Source of the DNA: Alphaproteobacteria bacterium
Lineage (GTDB): Bacteria > Pseudomonadota > Alphaproteobacteria > Rhodospirillales > Magnetospirillaceae
Assembly (NCBI GenBank): GCA_021325215.1
Contig: JAJPHO010000071.1
Location: 93,560 to 157,559 of the forward strand
Length of the DNA stretch: 64,000 nucleotides
Direction: 5' to 3'
Positions 10,252-18,425 of this stretch are shown here, piece by piece; position 1 is the stretch's first letter; every line of letters begins with the position of its first letter. The notes under the pieces are model-generated. The model worked only from the letters and a program-made list of their open reading frames with translations. It made no database searches and had not been told where the DNA came from. A program made the position numbers and the translations under genes.

Positions 10252-10292
10252 ACCCCTTCCGTCGCCGCCTGAGGCGATGACACGCCGCATGG

Positions 10293-11183
10293 TCAGACTT
10301 GGCGGGCGAACTCCCCCGCCAGCCAGTCGATGAACACCCGCACGCGCGGCGATAATTGCCGGCTGTGCGGATAGAGCACATGGACCGGCATCGAGTCCGG
10401 CGGGAAATCAGCGAGGATTTCGACCAAGGTTCCCGCCGCCAGATCGGCCGCCAGACGATAGCGCGGCACCTGGATCAGCCCCAGGCCCTGGCTCGCGGCG
10501 GCGGCCATGGTCTCGCCCGTCGTCACCGTCACACTGGTCGGCAGCAGGACGTCGCGGCTTTTGCCCTCGATGCGGAAATCCATCGGCAGCAGTGAGCCGG
10601 TCACCGTCGAGACGAACCCCACCATCAGATGGCCGTCCAGCGCATCGGGATGAGCCGGCGTGCCGTGCCGCGCCAGATAGTCGGGACTGGCCACCGTCGC
10701 CTGATCGAGATCGGCCATCTTGCGGCCGATCATGGTGCTGTCCTGCGGCGTGCCGACGCGCAGCACGCAATCGATGCCCTCGCGGATCGCATCCACAAGC
10801 CGGTCGCCCTCGCCGATATGCAGCTTCAGATCGGGATAGGCGGCGAGGAACCGCGGCAGGCCGGGCACCACGAAATGGCGCGCCAGCGTTCCATGCACGT
10901 CGATGCGCAGCAGACCCTTGGGCTTGGCGCCGGTGAAGGCGCCCTCGGCCTCTTCGATGTCGGACAGGATGGTCAGGCAGCGGCGGTAATAGGCCTCGCC
11001 ATCCAAGGTGGTCCCGACCTGGCGGGTGGTCCGCTGCAGCAGCCGCACGCCGAGGCGGGCTTCCAGCTGTTTGACCGTTTCACTGGCCGAGGATCGCGGC
11101 AGGCCGAAATCCTGCGCGGCCAGCGAGAAGCTGCGCCGTTCGACGATCCGGGTGAAAAGACGCATCGCGTCTATACGATCCAT
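10293..11183 (-). CDS. LysR-family transcriptional regulator
   Basis: A 296-residue LTTR: N-terminal HTH (SFSLAAQDFGLPRSSASETVK, about residues 18-38) and the substrate-binding domain typical of the DmlR/AaeR-like group (LLQRTTRQVGTTLDGEAYYR). It is divergent from two SDR genes, 108 bp away, and so is the best candidate for their regulator. It converges on the diguanylate cyclase gene with a 41 bp gap. Effector unknown. Confidence 0.92.
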   Translation of the reverse strand: MDRIDAMRLFTRIVERRSFSLAAQDFGLPRSSASETVKQLEARLGVRLLQRTTRQVGTTLDGEAYYRRCLTILSDIEEAEGAFTGAKPKGLLRIDVHGTLARHFVVPGLPRFLAAYPDLKLHIGEGDRLVDAIREGIDCVLRVGTPQDSTMIGRKMADLDQATVASPDYLARHGTPAHPDALDGHLMVGFVSTVTGSLLPMDFRIEGKSRDVLLPTSVTVTTGETMAAAASQGLGLIQVPRYRLAADLAAGTLVEILADFPPDSMPVHVLYPHSRQLSPRVRVFIDWLAGEFARQV

Positions 11184-11291
11184 TGTTCGTGAATTCCGAA
11201 TTCTGATGCCAAATCATCGCAGATTATCCGGATCATAAGAAGAGACATTCTCTCCCCACCGGCACTCACGCCGAACCTGAGGAGAGCGAAA
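11184..11291. promoter_or_regulatory. Divergent LysR/SDR control region with two small palindromes
   Basis: The spacer holds GAATTCCGAATTC (11191-11203, inverted GAATT/AATTC around CCG) and, at 11224-11238, TTAT-CCGGATC-ATAA containing the 8 bp palindrome ATCCGGAT. Both lie where an LTTR would bind. GATTATCCGGAT here closely resembles half of the operator at 6034-6052. A GAGGAG ribosome-binding site precedes the SDR start. Confidence 0.4.
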
Positions 11292-12020
11292 ATGAGCAAG
11301 GTCGCCATCGTTACCGGAGCCTCGCGCGGCATTGGCGCCGCGATCGCCGAAAGGCTCGCTTCGGACGGTTTCACCGTCGTCGTCAATTACGCCGGCAGTG
11401 CCGAGCCCGCCGAAGCGCTGGTGCGCAAGATCGAGCAGGCCGGCGGCCGCGCCCTGGCCGCCCAGGCCGATGTCGCCGATCCGGCCGCGGTCAGGCGCCT
11501 GTTCGACAGCGCCGAGGCGGCGTTCGGCGGCGTCGACGTGCTGGTCAACAATGCCGGCATCATGGAGAACGCCGCGGTCGCCGACAGCAGCGACGAGATG
11601 TTCGACCGCCACATGGCCATCAATGTCAAAGGCACCTTCAACGGCCTGCGCGAAGCGGCAAAACGTCTTCGTGACGGCGGGCGCATCGTCAATTTCTCGT
11701 CCAGCGTGGTCGGCCTCTATCAGCCCAATTACGCGGTCTATGCCGCCACCAAGGGCGCCGTCGAGGCGATGACCCATGTGTTGAGCAAGGAACTGCGCGG
11801 CCGCTCGATCACCGTCAATTCCGTCGCCCCCGGCCCGACCGCCACCGAGCTGTTCCTGAAGGGCAAGCCCCAGCAAGCGATCGACACTCTGGCCAATCTG
11901 TCGCCGCTGCAGCGCCTGGGCCAGCCGTCGGACATCGCCGACGCGGTCTCGTTCCTGGTCAGTCCGAATGGAGGCTGGATCAATGGCCAGGTCCTGCGCG
12001 CCAATGGCGGCGTGATCTGA
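11292..12020 (+). CDS. SDR-family oxidoreductase (classical, 3-oxoacyl-ACP reductase-like)
   Basis: A 242-residue classical short-chain dehydrogenase. The NAD(P)-binding motif TGASRGIG is at residues 8-15, NNAG follows near residue 88, the catalytic Ser is in VNFSSSVVG, and YAVYAATKG gives the YxxxK pair. It ends with the common SDR tail GGWINGQVLRANGGVI. A strong GAGGAG site precedes the ATG. It lies 21 bp before a second SDR gene and is divergent from a LysR regulator, so the two reductases are probably one induced operon. The substrate cannot be read from sequence. Confidence 0.92.
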   Translation: MSKVAIVTGASRGIGAAIAERLASDGFTVVVNYAGSAEPAEALVRKIEQAGGRALAAQADVADPAAVRRLFDSAEAAFGGVDVLVNNAGIMENAAVADSSDEMFDRHMAINVKGTFNGLREAAKRLRDGGRIVNFSSSVVGLYQPNYAVYAATKGAVEAMTHVLSKELRGRSITVNSVAPGPTATELFLKGKPQQAIDTLANLSPLQRLGQPSDIADAVSFLVSPNGGWINGQVLRANGGVI

Positions 12021-12041
12021 GCGGATAAAGGGAGACAGATC

Positions 12042-12941
12042 ATGAAGCAGGTTGTTCTCGTCACCGGCGCTTCCTCCGGCTTCGGCCTGATGACGGCGCG
12101 CGCTTTGGCCAAGGCCGGCCATATCGTCTATGCCAGCATGCGCGAAACCGAGGGACGCAATGCGCCCCGCGTCGCCGAACTGGCCGCCGAGGCGGTGCGC
12201 GACGGCATCGCCATCCAGGGCCTGGAACTGGATGTCGCCTCGCAGGACTCGGCGGATGCCGCCGTCGCGAAGATCGTCGCCGAACGCGGCCGTCTCGACG
12301 TGGTGGTCCACAATGCCGGCCATATGGTGTTCGGCGCCGCCGAAGCCTTCACCGCCGAGCAATTCGCCGCCGCCTACGACGTCAATGTGCTGAGCACCCA
12401 GCGGGTCAACCGCGCCGCCCTGCCGGTTCTGCGCAAGCAGGGCAAGGGCCTGCTGGTGTGGGTTTCCTCCTCCAGCACCCGGGGCGGCACGCCGCCTTAC
12501 CTGGCGCCCTATTTCGCCGCCAAGGCGGGCATGGACGCGCTGGCCGTCTCCTATGCCGGCGAGGTCGCCCGCTGGGGTGTCGAGACCACCATCGTGGTGC
12601 CCGGCGCCTTCACCAAGGGCACCAATCACTTCCTCCATGCCGGCAGCCCCGAGGACAAGGCGCGGCAAGCCGAATACGACAAGGGCCCGACCGCCGGCAT
12701 GGCCGACGTCGCGCTGAAGGGCCTGGCCGGCCTGGAACCGGCCGACGCCGATCCCGCAGAGGTCGCCCGCGCCATCGTCGCCGCCGTGGACAAGCCGTTC
12801 GGCACCCGTCCCTTCCGGGTCCATATCGACCCGTCGCAGGACGGCGCCGAGATCGTCAACGGCGTCGCCGACCGCGTCCGCGCCGAGCTGCTGCGGCGGA
12901 TCGGGCTGGAGGATGTGCTGAAGCCTTCAACCCGATCCTGA
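12042..12941 (+). CDS. SDR-family oxidoreductase
   Basis: A 299-residue short-chain dehydrogenase, longer than its upstream neighbour. It shows TGASSGFG at residues 8-15, HNAG near residue 91, WVSSSSTRGG with the catalytic Ser, and APYFAAKAG providing the Tyr-x3-Lys pair. The C-terminal extension (PADADPAEVARAIVAAVDKP) is seen in SDRs acting on larger or oxidised substrates. A GGGAG ribosome-binding site lies just upstream. It converges on the beta-repeat protein gene with a 4 bp gap containing a 6 bp stem hairpin (CCTGAG/CTCAGG). Confidence 0.9.
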   Translation: MKQVVLVTGASSGFGLMTARALAKAGHIVYASMRETEGRNAPRVAELAAEAVRDGIAIQGLELDVASQDSADAAVAKIVAERGRLDVVVHNAGHMVFGAAEAFTAEQFAAAYDVNVLSTQRVNRAALPVLRKQGKGLLVWVSSSSTRGGTPPYLAPYFAAKAGMDALAVSYAGEVARWGVETTIVVPGAFTKGTNHFLHAGSPEDKARQAEYDKGPTAGMADVALKGLAGLEPADADPAEVARAIVAAVDKPFGTRPFRVHIDPSQDGAEIVNGVADRVRAELLRRIGLEDVLKPSTRS

Positions 12942-12945
12942 GCCC

Positions 12946-14346
12946 TCAGGCGGAGTGCGTCGCCGGCGCCACGCCGATCAGGCTGGTGCCGGTGATCGCC
13001 AATCCGCCCGAGGCGCTGTCGGTGCTCAGCGCGAAATCCTGGGCGGTATAGCTGCCGTTGAACGCCAGATGCAGCGCGGTACTTCCCTCCTGCAGGGTCA
13101 GCACCCCCCCGCTGAACGACAGGCCCGTCACCGATGACAGCGCGACATGCGGCAGCACGATGCGGTCTCCGCTGGTGAAATGCTGGAAGCTGCCGGTCAC
13201 CGAAGCGGGGGAATCCAGCACGAAGGTGCCGGTGCCGTCGCTGTAAACCAGGCTGTTCGCCACGGCGCCGGTCAATTCGGCGCTGGCGGTGGTGGTGATG
13301 GCGTGCCCGGTCTTGTCGATCGTGGTGACCTCCGGCTCGAGCACGATGCTGCCGCCGCCGCTGACCGTACCGGCGATGGTGGCGATCCCGCCGCCGACCG
13401 CGTCGACGGAGATCTGCCCGTTATTGATGATATTCCCCGCCGACAGGGTCATCGCTTCGCCGGGGAAAGCGTCGGACAGCAGAGCTTTGCCGCTGGAGGT
13501 CAGATAAAGATCGGCGGCCGAGAAGCTGGCCGCGCCGACCAGTTCGAGCAAACCCCGCACCGCCAGGGTGTTTGTCGTGGTGTAGGAGGCGGCATCCAGT
13601 TCCAGTGTGCCGGTCGGCAGCACCAGAGTCAGCGAATTTTCGATCGGCACATAATGGCCGGTCGAAGAATCGTAGGACGCGATGATGTCGGTTCCCGCGC
13701 CGTCGAGGATCAGGGTGGCCGCGTCGTTATAGATCAGGCCGCTGGTCTTGAGGTTGAGGCTGCCGCCCGAGAATGCCTCGTAAGTGCCGCCGGTCAGGGT
13801 GCCGTAGGCGTAGTTGGCGATCCCCGCAGCAAGGGTCGTCGCCACGGTAAGGGTGGCGCCGACCGATGCCTCCAACAGGCCGCTATTGGCGATGAAGGCT
13901 GCGGTCAGGGTCAGCGAGGTCAGGCTGGACAGCCCGGTGGCACCGCCGCCAATGATGGAGCTGTCATTGTAGACCGGGCCGGCGATGGTCACCATACCGA
14001 CGCCCATCAGCCCGACATCGGTGTCCGGCGTTCCGTTCAGATGCAGCGACTGAGCCGACAGGGAGCCGCCATAGATCTGAAACCCGGAGGACGGCGCAAC
14101 GGTGACGCTGCCGGCCGAAACCAGCGACCCCTCCAGCACCAGATGGTTGGATTGCAGGATAAAGGAGCCGATGGAGATGGTTTGTCCCGGGGCGATCTCG
14201 ACCAGATAGTTTTGGCCGACATCGTCGAGGAAGACCTGAGCACCGGACTCGTCCGGCACCGTTCCTTGCGCCCAGAGGGATGGCTGCGTCCAATCGACGA
14301 AACCATTACCCCCCGGCAGAGTGGACGAAAGCGTAAACACTGTCAT
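12946..14346 (-). CDS. Beta-strand repeat surface/secreted protein (hypothetical)
   Basis: A 466-residue protein rich in Gly, Ser, Thr, Ala and Leu, made of short alternating beta strands typical of right-handed beta-helix adhesin or matrix proteins (for example GSVTVAPSSGFQIYGGSLSA, LTLTAAFIANSGLLEASVGA). No N-terminal signal peptide or C-terminal autotransporter barrel is visible; the tail (GDRIVLPHVALSSVTGLSF) resembles the ends of large type I-secreted repeat proteins of Rhodospirillales, so non-classical or type I secretion is plausible. The start at 14346 has a strong GGGAGGG site; further upstream frame is without support. It is divergent from the chemosensory operon. No function can be assigned from sequence alone. 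Confidence 0.7.
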   Translation of the reverse strand: MTVFTLSSTLPGGNGFVDWTQPSLWAQGTVPDESGAQVFLDDVGQNYLVEIAPGQTISIGSFILQSNHLVLEGSLVSAGSVTVAPSSGFQIYGGSLSAQSLHLNGTPDTDVGLMGVGMVTIAGPVYNDSSIIGGGATGLSSLTSLTLTAAFIANSGLLEASVGATLTVATTLAAGIANYAYGTLTGGTYEAFSGGSLNLKTSGLIYNDAATLILDGAGTDIIASYDSSTGHYVPIENSLTLVLPTGTLELDAASYTTTNTLAVRGLLELVGAASFSAADLYLTSSGKALLSDAFPGEAMTLSAGNIINNGQISVDAVGGGIATIAGTVSGGGSIVLEPEVTTIDKTGHAITTTASAELTGAVANSLVYSDGTGTFVLDSPASVTGSFQHFTSGDRIVLPHVALSSVTGLSFSGGVLTLQEGSTALHLAFNGSYTAQDFALSTDSASGGLAITGTSLIGVAPATHSA

Positions 14347-14504
14347 GATTGCACCCTCCCACGCCGAGTGTCGGCAATTCCGGCGCGGCGGGGGAGAGGA
14401 AACAAGGCGTGGCCCCGTTTTATCACAGTGCCTCGCCCTCTTGACAACCTGAAGTGGATGACAAAGATCGAACGAGTCCCGATCGCGAGACTCCAGGGCG
14501 GGAA
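14347..14504. promoter_or_regulatory. Divergent promoter region of the chemosensory operon
   Basis: This 158 bp spacer separates the beta-repeat gene from the first cheW. A perfect -35 hexamer TTGACA lies at 14441-14446 on the plus strand; 16 bp later AAAGAT is only a weak -10 match. A GGGCGGGAA ribosome-binding site precedes the ATG at 14505. It is the only long gap before 9.4 kb of packed genes, so the operon promoter should be here. Confidence 0.4.
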
Positions 14505-14945
14505 ATGAACGGAAACGACCACAATCAGGAGTCCTGGCTTCTTTGCCGCGCAGGGTCCCATCTCTGCGCTCTCCCGCTCGCACAGATCCTCGAAGTGATG
14601 CGTCCGCTGCCCATCGAGCCGCTGGCCGAAGCCCCCGCCTTCATACGCGGCATCGCCGTGATCCGCGGCGCTCCGGTCGCCGTGCTCGACCTCGGCCATC
14701 TGCTCGGACAGACGCGCACCAAGCCGTCCCGTTTCGTTACCGCCCGGGTCGGCGGCCGCACGCTCGGCCTGGCCGTTACCGAAGTGATGGGGGTCCTGCG
14801 CGAGGATCAGATCGGCGCCCATGCCGCCGTGCCGCTGTTGCGCGAGGCGGCCGGCGAAGCGGTCTCGACCATCGGTTCGCTCGATTCGGAAGCCCTGCTG
14901 TTTCTCGACAAGCTGCAACTCCTGATGGAAGGAGTTCCGGTGTGA
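14505..14945 (+). CDS. cheW: CheW-like coupling protein (first of two)
   Basis: A 146-residue CheW-domain protein that links the receptor to the CheA kinase. Characteristic phrases are LCALPLAQILEVMRPLP and IRGIAVIRGAPVAVLDLGHL. The ATG at 14505 was chosen over one 51 bp upstream because of the GGGCGGGAA site directly before it. Its stop overlaps the cheR start (GTGA). In gene order it corresponds to WspB of the Pseudomonas Wsp system and CheW3a of Rhodospirillum centenum Che3. Confidence 0.9.
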   Translation: MNGNDHNQESWLLCRAGSHLCALPLAQILEVMRPLPIEPLAEAPAFIRGIAVIRGAPVAVLDLGHLLGQTRTKPSRFVTARVGGRTLGLAVTEVMGVLREDQIGAHAAVPLLREAAGEAVSTIGSLDSEALLFLDKLQLLMEGVPV

Positions 14946-16426
14946 TCGAACTCGTCAGCACGCCCGATGTCGAACGGTTCCGCGGCGCCATCCTGCGGCG
15001 CATGGGCCTGCAATTCGACGACACCAAGACGGCCTTGCTGAGCGACGTGCTGCGCCGCCGCCTGGCAAAGCGCCATGCCGCCGGGCCGCTCTACCTGGCC
15101 GAGCTGGAGGCCGACGCCCCGCCCGAGGAATGGGTCGCGCTGGCCGAAGAGCTGACCATCACCGAGACCTATTTCTTCCGCAACCGCGACCAGTTCGACG
15201 CCCTGGCCGGCGCCGTCCTGCCCGACCGCATGGCCACCCATGGAAAGCCGCGCGCGTTGAAGCTGCTGTCGGCCGGCTGCTCCTCCGGCGAGGAAGCCTA
15301 TACGCTGGCCATCGTCGGCACCGAATCCCTGAGAGAACCGGGCTGGAGCGTCTCGGTGCGCGCCGCCGACCTCAACCCGGTCGCGCTCGCCAAGGCCCGC
15401 CGCGCCCGCTATTCCGAATGGTCGCTGCGCGACACGTCGCCCGAGATGCGCCGGCGCTGGTTCGTTCCCGACGGGTCGACGATGATTGTGGCGCCGGCAG
15501 TGCGCGAGCGGGTCAAATTCGAGACCGCCAACCTGGCCGATCCGGACAGCGAGCTGTGGCGGCCGGCCTCCTACGACGTGGTGTTCTGCCGCAATGTACT
15601 GATGTATTTCTCGGCCGAACAGCGCCGCGCCGTGATCGACCGGCTGACCGAATCCCTGCTGCCGGGCGGCTATCTGTTTCTCGGCCATGCCGAAAGCCTG
15701 ACCGGCGTGACCGACGCCTTCCATCTGTGCCATACCCACGACACCTTCTATTACCAGCGCAAGGAAGGCGTGGAGCGCAATACCCGCCCCGTGCCGGTGG
15801 CGCCGGCGCCGCGCGCCTTCCGGGCCGGCACCGTTTACGATACGGCCTGGTCCGAGACCATCCGCGCCGCCAGCGAACGGGTCTCTACCTTGCTGCCGGA
15901 ACAGGCCCGGCCCGAACCCGCGCGGCGCAGCAACGACCTGGCGCCCGCCCTCGACCTGCTGCGGCGGGAACGCTTTACCGAAGCGCTGGATTACATCGGC
16001 GGCCAGCCCGACACCGGCGATCCCGGCGCCCTGCTGCTGAGTGCGGTACTGCTGCAGCAAAGCGGCCAGCTGGCCGAAGCGGAAGACACCTGCCGGCGCC
16101 TGCTCGGCATCGACGACCTATCGGCTGGCGCCCATTACGTGCTGGCGCTCTGCCGCGAAAATGCCGGCGACCTTGCCGCCGCCGCCGACCATGACCGCAT
16201 CGCAGCCTATCTCGACCCGGCCTTCGCCATGCCGCGCCTGCATCTCGGACTGCTGGCCCGGCGCGGCGGCGGGCGCGAGGAGGCACGACGCGAACTGACC
16301 CAGGCGCTGATCCTGCTGGAAAATGAAAGCACCGCCCGCCTGCTGATGTTCGGCGGCGGCTTCAACCGCGAAGCGCTGATCGCCCTGTGCCGCGCCACGC
16401 TGCAGGAATGCGGAGGTCGGCCATGA
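14942..16426 (+). CDS. cheR: CheR-type receptor methyltransferase with TPR tail
   Basis: A 494-residue fusion: CheR N-terminal helical domain (about 1-70), SAM-dependent methyltransferase (about 75-285; [27 protein letters not shown]), and a C-terminal tetratricopeptide region (about 320-494). It methylates glutamates of the partner receptor. TPR-bearing CheR proteins are typical of WspC/Che3-like, non-flagellar systems. The start is GTG at 14942, overlapping the cheW stop by 4 bp with GGAAGGAG just upstream; the frame upstream is inside cheW. It ends in a 4 bp ATGA overlap with the second cheW. Confidence 0.93.
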   Translation: MIELVSTPDVERFRGAILRRMGLQFDDTKTALLSDVLRRRLAKRHAAGPLYLAELEADAPPEEWVALAEELTITETYFFRNRDQFDALAGAVLPDRMATHGKPRALKLLSAGCSSGEEAYTLAIVGTESLREPGWSVSVRAADLNPVALAKARRARYSEWSLRDTSPEMRRRWFVPDGSTMIVAPAVRERVKFETANLADPDSELWRPASYDVVFCRNVLMYFSAEQRRAVIDRLTESLLPGGYLFLGHAESLTGVTDAFHLCHTHDTFYYQRKEGVERNTRPVPVAPAPRAFRAGTVYDTAWSETIRAASERVSTLLPEQARPEPARRSNDLAPALDLLRRERFTEALDYIGGQPDTGDPGALLLSAVLLQQSGQLAEAEDTCRRLLGIDDLSAGAHYVLALCRENAGDLAAAADHDRIAAYLDPAFAMPRLHLGLLARRGGGREEARRELTQALILLENESTARLLMFGGGFNREALIALCRATLQECGGRP

Positions 16427-16950
16427 GCAAGGCCCCGAAAATTTCCCAGCAGGCCAACGCGCTGAAGCGCGACTTCGACCGCGCCTTCGCCGAACCGATG
16501 CGGCCGCCGGCGCCGCAGACCCTCGATCTCTTACGCATCCGCCTCGGCAACGACCCCTGGGCGGTGCCGCTGACCGACGTATCGGGTCTCTATTCCGGCA
16601 AACGCGTGACGCCGGTGCCGGGCCGCACCCGCGCCTTGCTGGGCGTCGCCGGCTTTCGCGGCAGTCTGGCCGCCGTCTACGACCTGCCGGCGCTGATCGG
16701 CCTGGCGCCGCTGCCGGCGCCGCGCTGGCTGCTGGTGGCCGAGGAGCGCCGCGTCGCCTTCGCCTTCGACGCGCTGGACGGCCATCTGCGCGTCGAAGCC
16801 ACCTCCATCCTGCCGCTCGGTCCCGACGGCGGCACCGCCTGGACGCGCGGCTTCATCGAGGACGGCCCGCTGCGCCGTCCGATCCTGCATCTGCCCGCCC
16901 TGCTCGCCAGGCTCACACCCCAGACCCCTCAGGAAGGAAACGACCCATGA
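16423..16950 (+). CDS. cheW: CheW-like coupling protein (second)
   Basis: A 175-residue CheW-domain protein with an N-terminal extension of about 45 residues ([20 protein letters not shown]) before the coupling domain ([40 protein letters not shown]). Long N-terminal extensions are also seen in WspD-type couplers. It overlaps cheR by ATGA upstream and the MCP gene by ATGA downstream, so it is tightly coupled in translation. Having two distinct CheW proteins around CheR matches the Wsp and Che3 arrangements. Confidence 0.9.
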   Translation: MSKAPKISQQANALKRDFDRAFAEPMRPPAPQTLDLLRIRLGNDPWAVPLTDVSGLYSGKRVTPVPGRTRALLGVAGFRGSLAAVYDLPALIGLAPLPAPRWLLVAEERRVAFAFDALDGHLRVEATSILPLGPDGGTAWTRGFIEDGPLRRPILHLPALLARLTPQTPQEGNDP

Positions 16951-18419
16951 TCAGCCGATGGACATTCGGGCGGCGCCTCGCCGCCGGCTTCGGGGTGGCC
17001 TGTGCCGTGCTTCTGGTGATAGCCGGAATCACCTACCACAACACCACGAACCTGGTCGACACCGAGGATTGGGTCGCCCACACCTACGAGGTCCGAAGCC
17101 GCCTGGCTGACCTGACCGCGGCACTAACAACGGCGGAAAGCGGCGAGCGCGGCTATCTGATCACCGGCAATGACAATTATCTCGAGACCTACCGTACGGC
17201 CCTCGCCAGCGTAAAGACCGCCGTCGACGATGTCCGCCGCCTGACCTCGGACAATCCGCGCCAGCAGGACCGCGTCAATCAGCTGCAGCCGATGATCGAG
17301 ACACGCCTGGCCAATCTGCGCGACGCCATCGACACGCGGCGCACCTCCGGCGCCGACGCCGCGGCGAAGCAGATCCAGCAGAATGGCGGTCTCAGCTCGA
17401 TGGAAAAGATCCGCGCCCTGATCGTCGACGCCGACCATGAAGAAGGCGAGCTGCTGCGCGTCCGCGCGGTGGAAAGCCGCGGCGCCACCACCTTCACCAC
17501 CGGCGTCATCATCTGGGGCGGGCTGGCCGGACTGGCCGCCATCGCCGCGATCGGCTCGCTGATCACCAGCTCGCTGGGCCGCCAGATCGGTTCGGCGGTG
17601 AGCCATGTCGAGAGTTCGGCCGCCGAACTGCAGGCTTCGGCCAACCAGCAGGCGCAGAGCGCGTCCGAGCAATCCACCGCGATGAACGAGATCAGCACCA
17701 CGATCAACGAATTGCTGGTCAGCTCGCGCCAGATCGCGGACAGCGCCCAGCGCGTGGCGGGCTCGGCCGAGCAGACCGCGATTGCGGCCCGCGGCGGCCA
17801 GGGGATGGTCGACCAGACCAGCGATTCGATTGGCGGCATCCGCCGGCAGATGGACCAGATCGTCACCCATATGCTGGAGCTGGGCAAGAAGTCGCAGGAG
17901 ATCGGGGCGGTGCTCGACATCGTGCTGGAACTGGCCGAACAGACCAACATCCTGGCCATCAACGCCACCATCGAGGCGGCCGGCGCCGGCGAGAACGGCA
18001 AGCGCTTCGCGGTGGTGGCCGACGAGATCAGAAAGCTCGCGGACCGCGTCGGCGGCTCGGCCAAGGAGATCCGCACCCTGATCGAAGAGGTGCGCGGCGC
18101 CGTCAACACCACCGTCATGGCGACCGAGACCGGCTCCAAGGCCGTCGATGCCGGCTCGCGCCAGTTCCTCGATCTGTCCGCCGCCTTCCGCCAGATCGCC
18201 GCCCTGGTGGCCTCGACCACCGAGGCGGCGCGCGAGATCGGCCTGTCGACCAAGCAGCAGACCAGCGCGGTCGATCAGGTCAATGTCGCCATCGCCGACG
18301 TCACCCAGACCGCGCGCGAGACCGAGACCAGCGCTTCGGAGACCTTGAAGACGGCCTCGCAGCTCTCGCAGCTGGCGGGCGATCTGCTGCGCATCATCCG
18401 CCCCGGGACAAGCGAGTAA
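16947..18419 (+). CDS. Methyl-accepting chemotaxis protein with CHASE3-type sensor
   Basis: A 490-residue receptor. Two transmembrane helices (about 10-30 and 183-206) flank a ~150-residue helical periplasmic domain of CHASE3 type ([20 protein letters not shown] is its hallmark). The cytoplasmic signalling hairpin follows, with the tip [20 protein letters not shown] and [13 protein letters not shown]. No clear HAMP domain lies between TM2 and the signalling helices: the sequence passes from [10 protein letters not shown] directly into coiled coil. There is no C-terminal CheR-docking pentapeptide. The signal sensed is unknown; CHASE3 domains often respond to stress or cell-surface states. Confidence 0.92.
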   Translation: MISRWTFGRRLAAGFGVACAVLLVIAGITYHNTTNLVDTEDWVAHTYEVRSRLADLTAALTTAESGERGYLITGNDNYLETYRTALASVKTAVDDVRRLTSDNPRQQDRVNQLQPMIETRLANLRDAIDTRRTSGADAAAKQIQQNGGLSSMEKIRALIVDADHEEGELLRVRAVESRGATTFTTGVIIWGGLAGLAAIAAIGSLITSSLGRQIGSAVSHVESSAAELQASANQQAQSASEQSTAMNEISTTINELLVSSRQIADSAQRVAGSAEQTAIAARGGQGMVDQTSDSIGGIRRQMDQIVTHMLELGKKSQEIGAVLDIVLELAEQTNILAINATIEAAGAGENGKRFAVVADEIRKLADRVGGSAKEIRTLIEEVRGAVNTTVMATETGSKAVDAGSRQFLDLSAAFRQIAALVASTTEAAREIGLSTKQQTSAVDQVNVAIADVTQTARETETSASETLKTASQLSQLAGDLLRIIRPGTSE

Positions 18420-18425
18420 CGGCGC

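Noticed and set aside
8122..10290. 722-residue minus-strand open frame across the diguanylate cyclase
   Set aside because: Shadow frame; no motif and the plus-strand GGDEF protein explains the region.
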